From Hyaloperonospora brassicae (lineage: Eukaryota > Oomycota > Peronosporomycetes > Peronosporales > Peronosporaceae), in the NCBI GenBank assembly GCA_947650285.1, contig CANTFL010000199.1, positions 124,001 to 188,000 of the forward strand: a DNA stretch of 64,000 nucleotides, given 5' to 3'. Shown piece after piece: positions 45,416 through 56,935 of this stretch. The position numbers were made by a program, and so were the translations under genes. The notes beneath the pieces were generated by a model that saw only the letters and a program-made list of their open reading frames with translations, was not told the origin of the DNA and ran no database searches. Within the stretch, counting starts at the first letter, position 1. Each line of letters opens with the position of its first letter.

Positions 45416-48400
45416 ACATCGTTTCAGGTTAATCAAACTGGCCTCAAGCACGAGACAACATGAAATGCGAGACATGTTAAATATGTGCGCAAAATCTTAC
45501 ATTCAAGCATAGCCCTTCCATACACACGACCGTAAATGGTTTCAAAATGGTGCAGGTAAAATTATTAGTTGAGCCTTATCAAATAAGTCTATCCGATACA
45601 ACAACTTTGTATGGGACTAAATAACATTACATAATGCTTGGATACGCTGCAAAGTGCTCGATAGCATGTCCTTGAGTAGTGAAACGGCTAAAATCGAAAG
45701 TCCATCAATTCCTTTGATTTGACGCAGTTTAAACTATGAGGTGAAAGGGTAGAATATTGTGCACAATTTTATTTGAGCTCACACATAGAACGGATCATTA
45801 CCAACCGCAAAGGTTTCTTTACATAACTACGTGAAATTTTGCGCGCAGATTGAGGCTTTGAAGCTTCTTCTCCATTTAAACCGGTAATGGGTTATCAGAC
45901 TTAAAAGCGGCCAACTAGGTACTGACCATAATGAATGCCTTTCGTGAGCAAACAATAGATATCATACTTAGATTAGAATGTATAAATACAGATACAGATT
46001 GAAAAAATTCATTGATGAAAATGCACTCCCTCATAAATTACAATATAAGTAAGTGGTGATATTCTGGTAACGTTACAGGTGGAAGAACATGATTGTGTAT
46101 TTGATGGTCGGATAGAGATGAGCACGGGAAACCCATGACGATTCTAGAAGTATTGCTATATTCTTCTTCTTTCAATCACCTCACAACGGTGAAATAGCAA
46201 TCGCCACACATTCTCACGGCGGTGTCTGTAAAGATTGTTGTTACGTCTATTATAAAGTTATCGGAATATTTTGCCATGGAAGGATGGAGCCCGCTTTAGT
46301 CGGTAGCGCCGGAAATAATGGTATACAGGTTAAGCGGTAATGCTGATTATGGACATGGAATACATCACGTCGCTCGCTGTCGATATCGTGACCAGGTAAG
46401 AGATTGCAATCTCTCAGATTCGTTTGTACCACACCACGAGATCGCGATCAAGGACGCATCCCCGATAATGTAGGTGTGTACCACGCCACACGATTCACCA
46501 TCCGAGAGCAGAAGAGTGCTTGAAGTGGGCCACGTCGTGCAATGGGACGACAGCAGGTCCGGAGTCTTTGGTAGGCATGGTGATAGTTTGTGGATCATTA
46601 ATGAACAATTAAACATAGTTCAATTTGCTTTATGGTACACGTGTCGACTTTTTCTCCGGGTGGGATTACTGGTTACAAAAGTTGCATAATTTGATCGAGC
46701 GATATACCTAGATTGTTTGACCAGCGATCAAGAAATGTACAGACAAACCCTTTACTGCGATAGGACGCAGCAACACAGAAGAGGACAATGTCCAAGACCG
46801 CGATACGGCGCAAGTGGTTAGAAGGCTCGCGTGTCGAGCATTTACTTTGGACAAAGCGATCTCGTCCACATCAACGTAACTTCGATCGAGCACCCTGCAA
46901 GTATACATGTGGTCGTGTGAAGACTTTCCCACCCACCCACCCACCCCATCACAAACACGGTCAAGCTTTCCATCGATTCGAGTTCACCTAGAAGTGTAAG
47001 TTCAGCCTACCGACGGGTGCAAAAGATGTGGAAGTAAAGAGAAAGTGAAGCGGAATACCCTCTTTGATAGTCGGTCGCCTGATCATCAGTAGATAATCAG
47101 GGTCACGAGAGTCTTATGATCACCACATTACATAATGATATGTTTGCCATTATTTTTGATTGCCTAACTAAGATCTAATTATGCCACTGGCTACACGCGT
47201 CGCAGACTTTTCCTACATATAGGACATTGCTCTTATCGACGACCAAGAGCCTAAACCGATTTTCGCTTTAGTAAGCGCCTGAGGTTATGCTCAGAAATAC
47301 ATTAAGATATATGAATACACACTTAGAGTGCTCATAATATTGAAGGACCGGTCTGGCAAATATCCATCTACCATATTAAAATCTGTCTTGGTAGTCAGAA
47401 GGCAAGATCAAGTGGGTCAGTGTATCTACGACATTGAACAAGCAGCTACAATGTCAATTAGATTATCTCAGATTAGTTCGTCTTGTTGCATTATCAAAAT
47501 CAATCTACTTAGATCGATGTACGAAGATTCGCGTTCAGGGATCAACAGCTATTAAAACATTTAACAGTCATCGACAGCCTTAACGGTCAATGCAAAACTC
47601 TCACTACCAATAAAAAACGAGCAAACAAGGGAGCAAAATGTAAATGTACAAACGTGTCAGACTACCTTGAGCGTATTCCTACGAGCCTAGGCGCACTGGC
47701 ATATGGGCGGTCAATTGTCAATATTTGGATCCCGAATCCACTAAAGATGTATGTATAAGGGTCTTATTCATGTGTCATATATGCTCCAATATCTTAACTG
47801 TTGTCATACTCAGGACAGACAAAGCTATGCTTTAATCATGCTACGTTGATAGTTTATAGATGTAATGTAGTCATACATATTAGTTTGGCTCGTGCGATGT
47901 CGTACACAGTCGAATTACATAAACGCTTGCTCAGACAAGCGATAAAATGGGACGGTTTATTGGTGAAATAATGTTAGCTCTTAACTGTTGGACATATTCC
48001 GTTAATTCTCATTCACACTTACAATCAGATAAAAGACGCGATATCATTAGCTACGTATAACTGTTAAGCAAACGAATACAAAATCTGCAGCCAAACCGCA
48101 GCCGCAGCCGCAGCCAGCATCATATTTTATGTAAAGCCGCATCCTAACACGCATTCCTTTATCCACATGAAGACTGATGTAATTACCTTCCTCCCTAATG
48201 TACAGGTTCACGCTGAAAATGAGCTGACTCTCTGTGTTTGACTTTATTTCATCGGATTCTACAACGTTGGCAAGCTAAACTGTTAGCTTCAGCCTCTCCA
48301 TACGTGATCGACCCAGAACGGCCTCACATCAAATTATGGTCTTAGACAGGCCTTCAGTGGAAGTTCCTTGCTATGCGAAGATGTAGACGTGCTCCACGCA

Positions 48401-48733
48401 TACCAACGTGGCCAGCTTGATATGAACCGCCGGGTGGGCATTAGAAGATGATCAAATTGATCCATTTCGCAGTCGAATTGTCTGATATGGGCGTTGATTG
48501 ATTGCAAGTGCTACCTGGTATTGCGGCGCTGTTGTAACCGTTTCAGTCCAAAAATATAAAGACGCGAAGAGCATATTTGGTCGATATCATCATCGATTGA
48601 TCCTATAAAAAGAAGACCGGTCAGCTAGTTGTGGTGTAGGGGATTTCCAAACGTCATTATTCACTACTTTTGACTTGATTATATGAGTGGTGAACACGAG
48701 GAGAGAAGCCAGAGAAGATCGAAGTCGACGAAT

Positions 48734-48810
48734 CAAGGCTCAACGAGGGAAGACTTGACGACCCAAGACTCGACGAGTCAAGCCTCGAGGAGGTAAGCCT
48801 CGACGAGATG
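48734..48810. repeat. ~15-bp tandem repeat
   Basis: About five imperfect units of the form aag(a/c)ctcgacga(g/c)(t/c)c. On the minus strand they read as repeated Ser-Arg-Leu-Asp-Ser-like residues. The copies are diverged, so the array is old. Confidence 0.75.
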
Positions 48811-49839
48811 AGCAATATGATAACTTGCCCATCCCACTGGGTATTTGTATAGTGACGACGAGTGGGATGAAGGAGAACCACACAAGAGTCCTTTTGCAAT
48901 CAGGTAGAGAATACGAGATATTCAATACAGAGTAGAATTTTCCAAGTCCAAGACACGTGTACCACTTTGAGGTACGTCCCTGTGTGGGCTGGGTTATGCC
49001 TGCTGTCGAGCCTTGAGAAGCATGGACTTTTAGAGGCCTCAATTGGAAGCGCCAAGGGTTAAGTCGGCCCGGGGTGAGTATTACTTGCTTCCAGCGAAAG
49101 ATAAGTCTCGGCTCACGGCGAGCCGGTGACCCAAAGACGGCACCGCTTTAAGTCTCCTCGCCCCACAGCCATACAATAGACGGTACTGTCTCAACGATTC
49201 GTCAAGTGAAGAGCTAGTGGGTATTTAACCAAGGACACCGTAAGTCTTCCAGTCGGGCGTATACTGCGTACCGAGTGGCCTGTAAAAGCGTGAAAACTCC
49301 GGCGTCTACCCATTGGTGCGAGGTCACAGGATTAGAGGAACGGAAATTTCCGAGGTCAGGCAGTCTTCTGGATAGGAGTGTGATTGGTCGGAGGTATTCA
49401 GCAGGCGAGAGCCACAACTGAGCCCGAAGGAGCGACCGCGAAGGGAATCGACCCGACGTACTAGCCCAACCGCGCCGACCTAGCTCGGCAATTGTTGTGT
49501 TGTTACAGTTGAGACTGTATTAACACAGATCTGAAGAACTACTCAACCGCATAGTTATATGTACTATTGTTCAACAACATACCTATGGAGGTATCTAGGA
49601 TGTCATGAGTCACGCTTCTTACCATGAATATGTTAATCCCTTGTGATGATACAGTACAAGGTTGTGTGATTCCAAACTTAAGTACACAGTATGTGCAGAG
49701 GAACAGAGCTACCTGAGCAAGAAAGGGCTTGGATTCAGGGAAAATGTAAACTGTAATGATCTAGTTAAGAACTTCTATATATTTCTTATTTGTCTCACTT
49801 AAATTATACTAAGGTACAAACTATGATGCAGAATCTCGC

Positions 49840-50075
49840 TCACCATCCTATTGCGCGGGTCCAGCACGATCGTTGGTTATTTGGGTAATATCATGGCCAC
49901 TATGAACTAAAAGTGAAGCGTTATCGAATATAACTCGAAGGGTACTATTCCTTCAATATTGACTCGCAAGAGTAATGCTGTGATAAATTATGAATTCAGA
50001 CTTTTTACATTGACATAACTTGTACCAATGAAATGTAACAGGCTCACGCCTATACATAGGTCATGTCAATTGAGC
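49840..50075 (-). mobile_element. LTR-like repeat, copy E (inverted)
   Basis: The reverse complement carries gcgtgagcctgttacatttca, attactcttgcgagtcaata, ttgaaggaatagtaccc and a tcgtgctggacccgcgcaat block, matching copy D at 43905-44135 in the same order. It therefore lies in inverted orientation about 6 kb away. Ends are not defined. Confidence 0.65.
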
Positions 50076-51938
50076 AAATTTTTAAGAGCAGCAAATGCTT
50101 ACTCGACATTTTTCTTGACACGGATCCTCTCTTCTGACTGACGACGTGAACTGACTTATCTTCACGACTTATCGAACTTCGACAACCTTACAAAGAAATA
50201 GATCTCGCTGATGCCTTTTGCTGTAAGGTTGTATAAATTCCACCCCAAACTCGTAAATTGTAAATACATGTACATACTTCTTCGATGACCGATAAACGTC
50301 AGCGAAAGTGACACTCTTACGACCTGAATACGACCTTTGTAGTTTAGGTAATCGGCCAAAAGCCAATAAGGCACTTACCAAGCGTCAGTTTGCTGTTAAC
50401 TGCTACACATGGTGTTCCAAACTCATACCATCGAGGCTTCAGCTAGGTATCGCCACTAATACTCGCTAATTCCTTTTTCTGGATGACGCTTTTGAGTGAC
50501 GTGCTGCGAATCGACCAGATGGCAGTGCTCAATTATCTTTTATATCCCTGTCGACAGTGCCGTGTATCGTCGACGTTCGGCAGCCTACAGTATCATGAAA
50601 CACATTACTATGCATAACTTGATGCGCAACCTTTGAGGATGACGAGACCTTTGGACGACATGCGTTTGTCGATATCGTTCGATAACGTTCCGTCAGAGCG
50701 GACGAGGTGTTCCACCGAAATCTCAGAAACTTGATGCTCGTGATACATATAGACGGACAGACTGCGCGTTTGTGCTATGTCCGGACTGTACTATCGGTAC
50801 ACGGTACTGACATGTTCGTCCCATTCGCTTACTCTGCAGCTTTTACAACACGCCATTCCCTTACTGCTTGCCCTTTGACACTACGATGCAATGCATGATG
50901 TATGGAGTACATCGTTGACAGCAGTGCTACGTCGTTTGTACATCTCTCATGCATTAAAAGTGCGATTCTACCCAAGCATAGCATCTCTATATACCAAGAA
51001 GTACCGACACTGGTAAATCCAAGAGCAAGAAAGTCTTGATGCGTCCCGCCAAAACCGCTTATCGTCCTATAACAGCGTGACATGATCCTGAAAAGCGAGT
51101 CGCACGTGCGTCTGATTGAGAGCGAGAGAGAGAGTAAAAATGCGGTAAATACGGGTTTGCTGTCACAATTGAGAGCTGTATCACATTAGTATTTGATTTG
51201 CATACCAGTTTGCTCCGATTCAATGGAGATGAATGGTAGGCAATGATTAAAGAGCACTCACACCATTGGAGGAGGAGGTACACGAAGTCGAATGTAGCAA
51301 AGCTGCATACCTTTGACTAGGTGTTGGAAAGCTCCTACAAAGACGTCTTGCCAGAGTTTGTAATGATGCATAACAGCTACCAACGTATGAAGTACATGTC
51401 GCGGTCACTCTTTCTTCCGATAGGTGATAGCTACGCAGTCGATCGAGAGCAGACCCGTAATCAACGTGAGCACATCCGAAACTCGATCTCGACTGCACAT
51501 GCCGACAACGTGATCGAAGGATTTTCAGTAGCTCTTGGCAGCCGGTCGGTTTTGATTTGTCTCAACATTCTGCAGCTGTCGCAAGTTTCTGACTGAGCAC
51601 TCGATCACGATCGATGGTGAGTCGAGCTACGTGGACGATGCAGAATCTCTTTTTGGCACATAATGAGAGAGAGAAACAGCTGCTCTATTAATTATTACGG
51701 CGCACAAGATTGCTGAAATATCCTTAACCTCTCTAGGACATCAGTAGGTTGTCCGGGGAGTCAAGAGAGGGTGTCCAGGTGCAACGTCCGATGTGCGACG
51801 GTATCCATAAACAATTCCGCTGCCTGTTGAAAGAAGGGGCCAACAGCTCGATTTCCGCCATACATTGTGTGCTAATCGCTACAGCGCGCAATTATTGCGC
51901 AAGGATGGACCGCACTTCGGCGACAGCCTGTACCGGCG
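50076..51938. other. No gene resolved
   Basis: Short frames at 50707-50898 (+), 50829-51083 (-), 51247-51498 (-) and 51321-51596 (+) overlap and show no motif. A GA-run lies at about 51119-51134. Part of this may be the 3' end of the LINE remnant. Confidence 0.35.
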
Positions 51939-54900
51939 TCATGCTGTCCTGGTTGTGAACACTTCGGTTCCTCTGAACCTAGAGCGTGGTGACGCAGACC
52001 GAACACGCAATCCACCAGATCTGTTTCCATTTGCGGCCGAAAATGTCAGCGTTGTCGGGGGAAACGGCGTGTAGTGTCCGCTCGTGTTCATGTAGGGAGC
52101 TCGAACACCTATCTGTACAAAGCCGCTAACTTGAACAGATGGAGGTGACCTTCGGTGAAGAGTGATCGCGACCATTGGGAAAAGATATTGGTCCAGCATA
52201 ATTGCGCTCCCGAGCGAGTCCCAAATGATATGGGTAAGGTCTTCATGTTGACCACAGCAGGCGATATGTCGCTTGCACGTGGCATCTAGCCCTCGCCCCG
52301 GATAATACGAATCTACTTGATGAGTTGCAATCCTGTAGCAGATCCAGATTCTATACTCTGTGGGTGTTTGTCGATGCTCCGAGAGCTGCGCCGGTGAATG
52401 CAACAACGGGTAGTACCCTCCGTTGCGCGTGTTATATCTGTGCTGGAGCCTGACGATCACAGCTGAGAGAGCAGAAGACAAATGCCGTTTTGCCCTTCGA
52501 AACGGCTGACTTTTCAAGGCTTCATATGCGTGAATGTTGTTGACTGTCGAAGTTAGGCACTAAGGAAGCCCATGTAGCCGCGGATGCGCTGCCAGCACGA
52601 GTGCTCTGTTCCGTGGTTGCTGTTAAATGGCGTACAGGTCCTGCACGTCTTCCGCTGGTAAGCCGTTTATATAACCGATGACCCAATGAATGCCGTTAGG
52701 CGCCTGATGGATGGTGAAGAAGGTATGCTCTTGCTCCCGGGGGTAGCGAAAACAGCCGCTGACAACACCACAACTTGTAGATGTCCAAGTAAATCTGATG
52801 AGGGCCTTGTGTCCGTCCCGTAGTGTAAGGTACGGCGGTACACAGACTGATCCCTCGACTTGAAGAGCTGGGCAAGCCATTAGGATTGCCGTCGTCCAGC
52901 GCCCTATCTTAGGAATTGTGTGAGATTTACTGTGTCCCGTACATGGAAGAAGTATCGTTTCATCCAGCTGCGACACATGCGTGATGAATAGTTTCTCTAG
53001 ACGACGTGCCCGTAGCAGCGGATAGACCTTAGTTGTAAGTGATCGCCCCTTGTCATCGAAGACCCACGGATTCTGGTCCCACCGATATGTTGACTCAAAA
53101 CGTCTTGTGCTCATGATTGTACATGGACGTGAGCGTCAGAAGGTCTTCGTGATATGTAGAAGTAAGTTAAGCTCTTGACGAGTGGACACGAGGTTGGCTA
53201 CGAGGAGATGGAAGGAGCCATGTCGGTGCTGCTGGATAGTCAGCCTTATGGATGTCGCCGGTAAGATCTAAGCAATGACTTCGGCGTGTTTGCCTGGTTG
53301 AAGTCCATTGGTGATACAGCGGCGCCGAGAGTTACTTAAGACTGGCGATAGACTCCGATAGGCAGAGTCCTCGGTGGCTTGGAACGTCCATGTCGCCCAC
53401 GCGTAATAATAGCGGTCGCTCTTGCGGATCAACCATTGCATAGCGTGCTTCAGATTTTGCGTGCAGATGGAGACATCAAGGGAGATAAGGCCGATTCCGC
53501 CCGCGCCACGTGGGGTATAGAGCAGGCCTGGATTGACCTTATGCCTGCCGTCGGCCGTTGGAGTGGAATGATGCCAGATAAATTGCTTTTGGAGATTGTG
53601 CAATTCCTTCTTGGCCCACTGAGGAATTCTGAATACCGCCGCAGTAAATAGTACGGCGGGAAGCATGACAGCATTGAGTAGCAGAATTCGGACGTCCACG
53701 CTGGTTGAAATACTTGTCGCTGTGGCTAGCCGCTTCCTCACATTCCGGACCCGTAAAGCCTAGCTAGCGTCAACGAGGTCTCCGGTGCCCACTTGATACC
53801 CAAGATACCTAGTCGTATTGCCATGGTGGAGGACAGGAGTCCCATTATACTCTGCGACATTCACCGCTGTATCAAGAAATAGCAGCACACTCTTGGTCGG
53901 TTGAACAAACATCCCAGAGAGTTCCCCGAAGCGCTGCACGATGGTCAGCACCTGCGGCAGTTGTCCCGCCTACTCCAAAAAACCTTCGAATCGTCAACAA
54001 ATGCCGAGAATTTGTTGCTCCTCGGCTGGAAATACAGGATGTCGGGGACCTTTAATGCGTGTGTTTTGTAGTATTACAATGGCTAGTACCTCCGCCACGA
54101 GTAAAAATAGTAGCGGCGCCAAGGGGCAACCCTGACAAATCCCCGTAAGTACAGGAATAGGGTCGGAAAGAAGTCCGTTTACCAAGACTGCACTGTAGTG
54201 CCGTCAGGTAGACGTCGTATAACCATGATAAAGTATTCAGCAAAACCAAAGAGACGTAACACCTCGAATAAGAAGTCTCGTGAGACCGTGTCATATACCT
54301 TGCGAAAATCCAGAAGCAAGATAACTCGACTATCCTTGATTGCTTGCTCCGGTTCGGACAATGCCGAACTTAAATGTGCCACATCATCGTATCATCACCG
54401 TCTTAGACATGTGTCTGTCATGGACAAACCCTTGTTGCGCGTCCCGAATGGGCACATCAATCACGCGTTGCACCCTGTGTGAGATGACCTTCGCGACAAC
54501 TTTGTAAGCGGTTTGTAACAAAGCGATCGGTCTGTAATCCATCGCGTCTTTTGAATCACCCCTCTTGCGTAGTGGTAATATCAACCCTTCCATAAATGAA
54601 TGAGGCGGGAGGCGTTCGTCCTTGCAATAATTCGTTGCCGATATTGACAAGCGCCGGAGCTAGTAGCGATTGGAAGTCAAAAATGAGGAAGTCGTTGTTA
54701 ATTCCGTCTGATCTGGCAGCTTTATGACGATTAAGCGACGCAGTAGCCGCGAGCACATCGTCCAGCGTGATTTGGCCCATCAAGAACGCATTATCCTCCG
54801 TGGACAGTATTCGATCCGCCGGCAGCGTAATAAATCGCGCAAGGCGGTACGCATCGTTGGCGCGGGGACGGTGTGATGTGCTCGACAAAGGATCGGGCTC

Positions 54901-54960
54901 CATTCCGACGCAAAACGGTTGGCGATCGTGGATCCGGGTAGAAAGGGTTATGCGTTGATC
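51939..54960 (-). mobile_element. Non-LTR (LINE-type) retrotransposon remnant
   Basis: Minus-strand pieces in order: 54903-54556 (region before RT, with LDDVLAATASLNRHKAARSD), 54650-54384 (SFMEGLILPLRKRGDSKDAM; YRPIALLQTAYKVVAKVIS), 54382-54179 (RVILLLDFRKVYDTVSRDFL), 54185-53994 ([20 protein letters not shown]), an AFVDDS catalytic box at about 54000-53985, 53951-53760 and 53741-53268 (post-RT), and 52517-51939 with a C-terminal CCGQHEDLTHIIWDS zinc-finger-like motif. These are the LINE reverse transcriptase blocks in correct order. Frame changes and stops make it a pseudogene. No endonuclease domain was recognised upstream. Confidence 0.88.
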
Positions 54961-55316
54961 TGTTGAAGATCGGAAATAGTTTGATCCCGTTCTTAATTTG
55001 ATACGCGTTTAAACTGACATCGAAGACGCTTCAGTGTCCGCTCCAAGCGTACGCCTTGTCTGACAGATTGTGCAGTCTATAGCTCCTCTTCAATACTCTG
55101 CATGAAGCTCTGGCGTGTGGAGAGGTGGACCCGAGCCTGCCCCTGAACCCTGATGCCGCCGGCGACGATCCCGTTGGGATTCTGGATTCTTAATTCGCCG
55201 GACTCCAGCTGTCAAGTAAGAGACCGCTGTGTCCCAAGATCCTAAAGTTGCGTCCCTTCCGACCTCGGTTTGGCACGTAATGGAGACGTCGACTACCACT
55301 GCAGCTGGCGACCAGA

Positions 55317-55762
55317 TGCAATGGGGGCACTGACGACTACGTACTGGACTACCAGTACGGAGTCAACCTTCCACTGACGACAGTGAAGGTCGGTCAGTGC
55401 CCTGCTAAGTACTACACTAATGCAGAGGAAGATAGGTGACGAAGATGAGACTCTAGTCACAGGTAAAAGTAAAACCGTCATTAATATGACTAAGTCCTAT
55501 CACTCTAGTGTCTCTGTTTGTACTGACTTAATTATGCCCATATAACTAAACGCATGATGACGTCTACTCACCACCCATTGCGCGCGTCCAGCAGCGATTG
55601 GTGGGTTGATACCATCACGATATCAACCAATGAGTAGACCCTTCGGTCGTCCCAACAATATCATCCTGCTTTGTGATATTGTTGAAAGAATATTCAACGT
55701 AACATTCTTTATTGTCATTTTCGCCTAAACGACAATTCCCTGTAACGAGCTACCGCGTAACA
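55317..55762 (-). mobile_element. Solo LTR in DUSP leader, 5-bp target duplication
   Basis: On the plus strand it runs from tgcaatggggg (55317) to ccgcgtaaca (55762), keeping TG..CA ends. The identical 5 bases ccaga flank it at 55312-55316 and 55763-55767. Read on the minus strand its beginning and core (attgtc..aatattc..ttggttgatatc..gacgcgcgcaatgggtggtga) match the LTR at 32660-33051, so it is the same family, inserted in the opposite orientation. Length 446 bp. It lies between the LINE remnant and the phosphatase gene. Confidence 0.88.
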
Positions 55763-55772
55763 CCAGACGTCG

Positions 55773-56664
55773 ATGCGACAATGCGATCCAACAACACCTG
55801 CATCGTCTTTGGAGCAGAGCGCAATCGAGACGAGAAGCGAAACGACTGTGTCAGCGTTTCGGAAACTGCGCGAGGCGCTGCTGGCCAACCCGTTCAAAGA
55901 CGGCCGTGACAATGTGCCGGTACGTCTGACCCGATAAGAGTCAATCGAGGGCTCGTTGCAGTTGTTGCTGTTGCTGTGCTCGTTGTTGCTGTTGCTGTTG
56001 CTGTTGTTCGTCTTCGTGATTGTTGATAGTAAGTGGCCACGCTTTCTTGTTGCTTGGTACAGGCAGCAGTCGTTGCTGTTTCTGGGCTCTTCATCGGTTC
56101 GTACGGTGCCGCCTCCAACTTGGAAGCGCTGGCAGAAACAAAGATCACCCACATCCTCTGTGTAGCACCGTCACTACCACTCAAGTAAGCGAGACCGTGT
56201 GTTTCGTCCGTTTGGAACGGAGTCTCTCAAAGTACCTGACTACACACGCGAAGATTTCCAGAAACGTTCACGTACTTGCAGCTGAAAGTCGCGGATCGAC
56301 CTTCAGTCACTATCTCTGCCTTCTTTGACAGAGCTTTTGACTTTATCGACAGGTACGTGCTACGCGTACGAAATGGGATGCATTGATGCGTTCGACTTGG
56401 TCGTCACTTGACTCGTGTCGTGCATCACGTATTTCCAGCGCGCTATCGCTTCGAGGAAAAGTGCTCGTGCACTGCTTCATGGGACGATCCAGGTCGGCAA
56501 CGATCATTCTCGCGTTCTTGATCACGCGTCACGGCTATACGCTTTCCGATGCACTCTGTGCATTGCGTCGCACTCGACCTCAAGCCCAGCCGAACAGCGG
56601 ATTCTACCGCGAGTTGATTGCGCTGGAAGCAAAGCAGAAGCAGCTTCGCGAACAAGGAGCCTAA
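55773..56664 (+). CDS. Dual-specificity protein phosphatase
   Basis: Four exons: 55773-55919, 56063-56184, 56254-56352 and 56439-56664, giving 197 aa. Introns are short (143, 69 and 86 nt) with donors GTACGT, GTAAGC and GTACGT and AG acceptors; phases match throughout. Exon 2 opens the DUSP fold (VSGLFIGSYGAASNLEALAE, then ITHILCVAP). Exon 3 carries TFTYLQLKVADRPSVTISAF with the general-acid Asp at about 104 and FFDRAFDFID. Exon 4 has the active-site loop HCFMGRSRSA (Cys 135, Arg 141; HCx5R) followed by ITRHGYTLSDALCALRRTRP and a charged tail. The protein should dephosphorylate Tyr and Ser/Thr residues, possibly on MAP kinases. An N-terminal extension of about 50 residues is poorly conserved in type. 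The ATG is 10 bp past the end of a solo LTR, with an in-frame TAA in the LTR end, so no longer N-terminus is possible now. Confidence 0.88.
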
Positions 56665-56935
56665 GTCTCTTCTTCCGGTATCGAGTGCAACTTTCCGCTT
56701 CCGGGACAGCAATACTTGCTCGATCGAAACGGCCAGTTCAGCATTACAGTCACGGGAGGGTGGGCCAAAGCGTGTGTGCTAGACCGCCTTTTGTAATCAC
56801 AGCGCAAGTAGAACGACTGCCACGAAGCCACTTCAGCTTCTTGACGATGTAGTTGGTCCAGCAAATTTGAGCTTGTAACGCACGAAGACGCCCGAGATGC
56901 GGACGTGGAGAGCAATGTACAGTCAACACGTCAGC

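Larger units (their letters stand above)
44136..49839. other. AT-rich, gene-poor; artefact-like stretch inside
   Basis: No convincing gene. Notable parts are a poly-G/poly-A/T low-complexity stretch (45142-45415), a 15-bp tandem repeat (about 48734-48810) and a GC-richer block (about 48950-49510) lacking recognisable coding content. Short frames around 46250-46620 and 46700-46990 have no motif. Confidence 0.4.

Noticed and set aside
25000..56000. Possible RxLR or CRN effector genes in the gene-poor block
   Set aside because: No frame shows a signal peptide followed by RxLR-EER or LFLAK motifs.
56020..56165. Leu-rich frames over the GTT/CTG repeats
   Set aside because: They lie in intron 1 and exon 2 of the phosphatase gene in wrong frames and come from tttgttgctg-type repeats.
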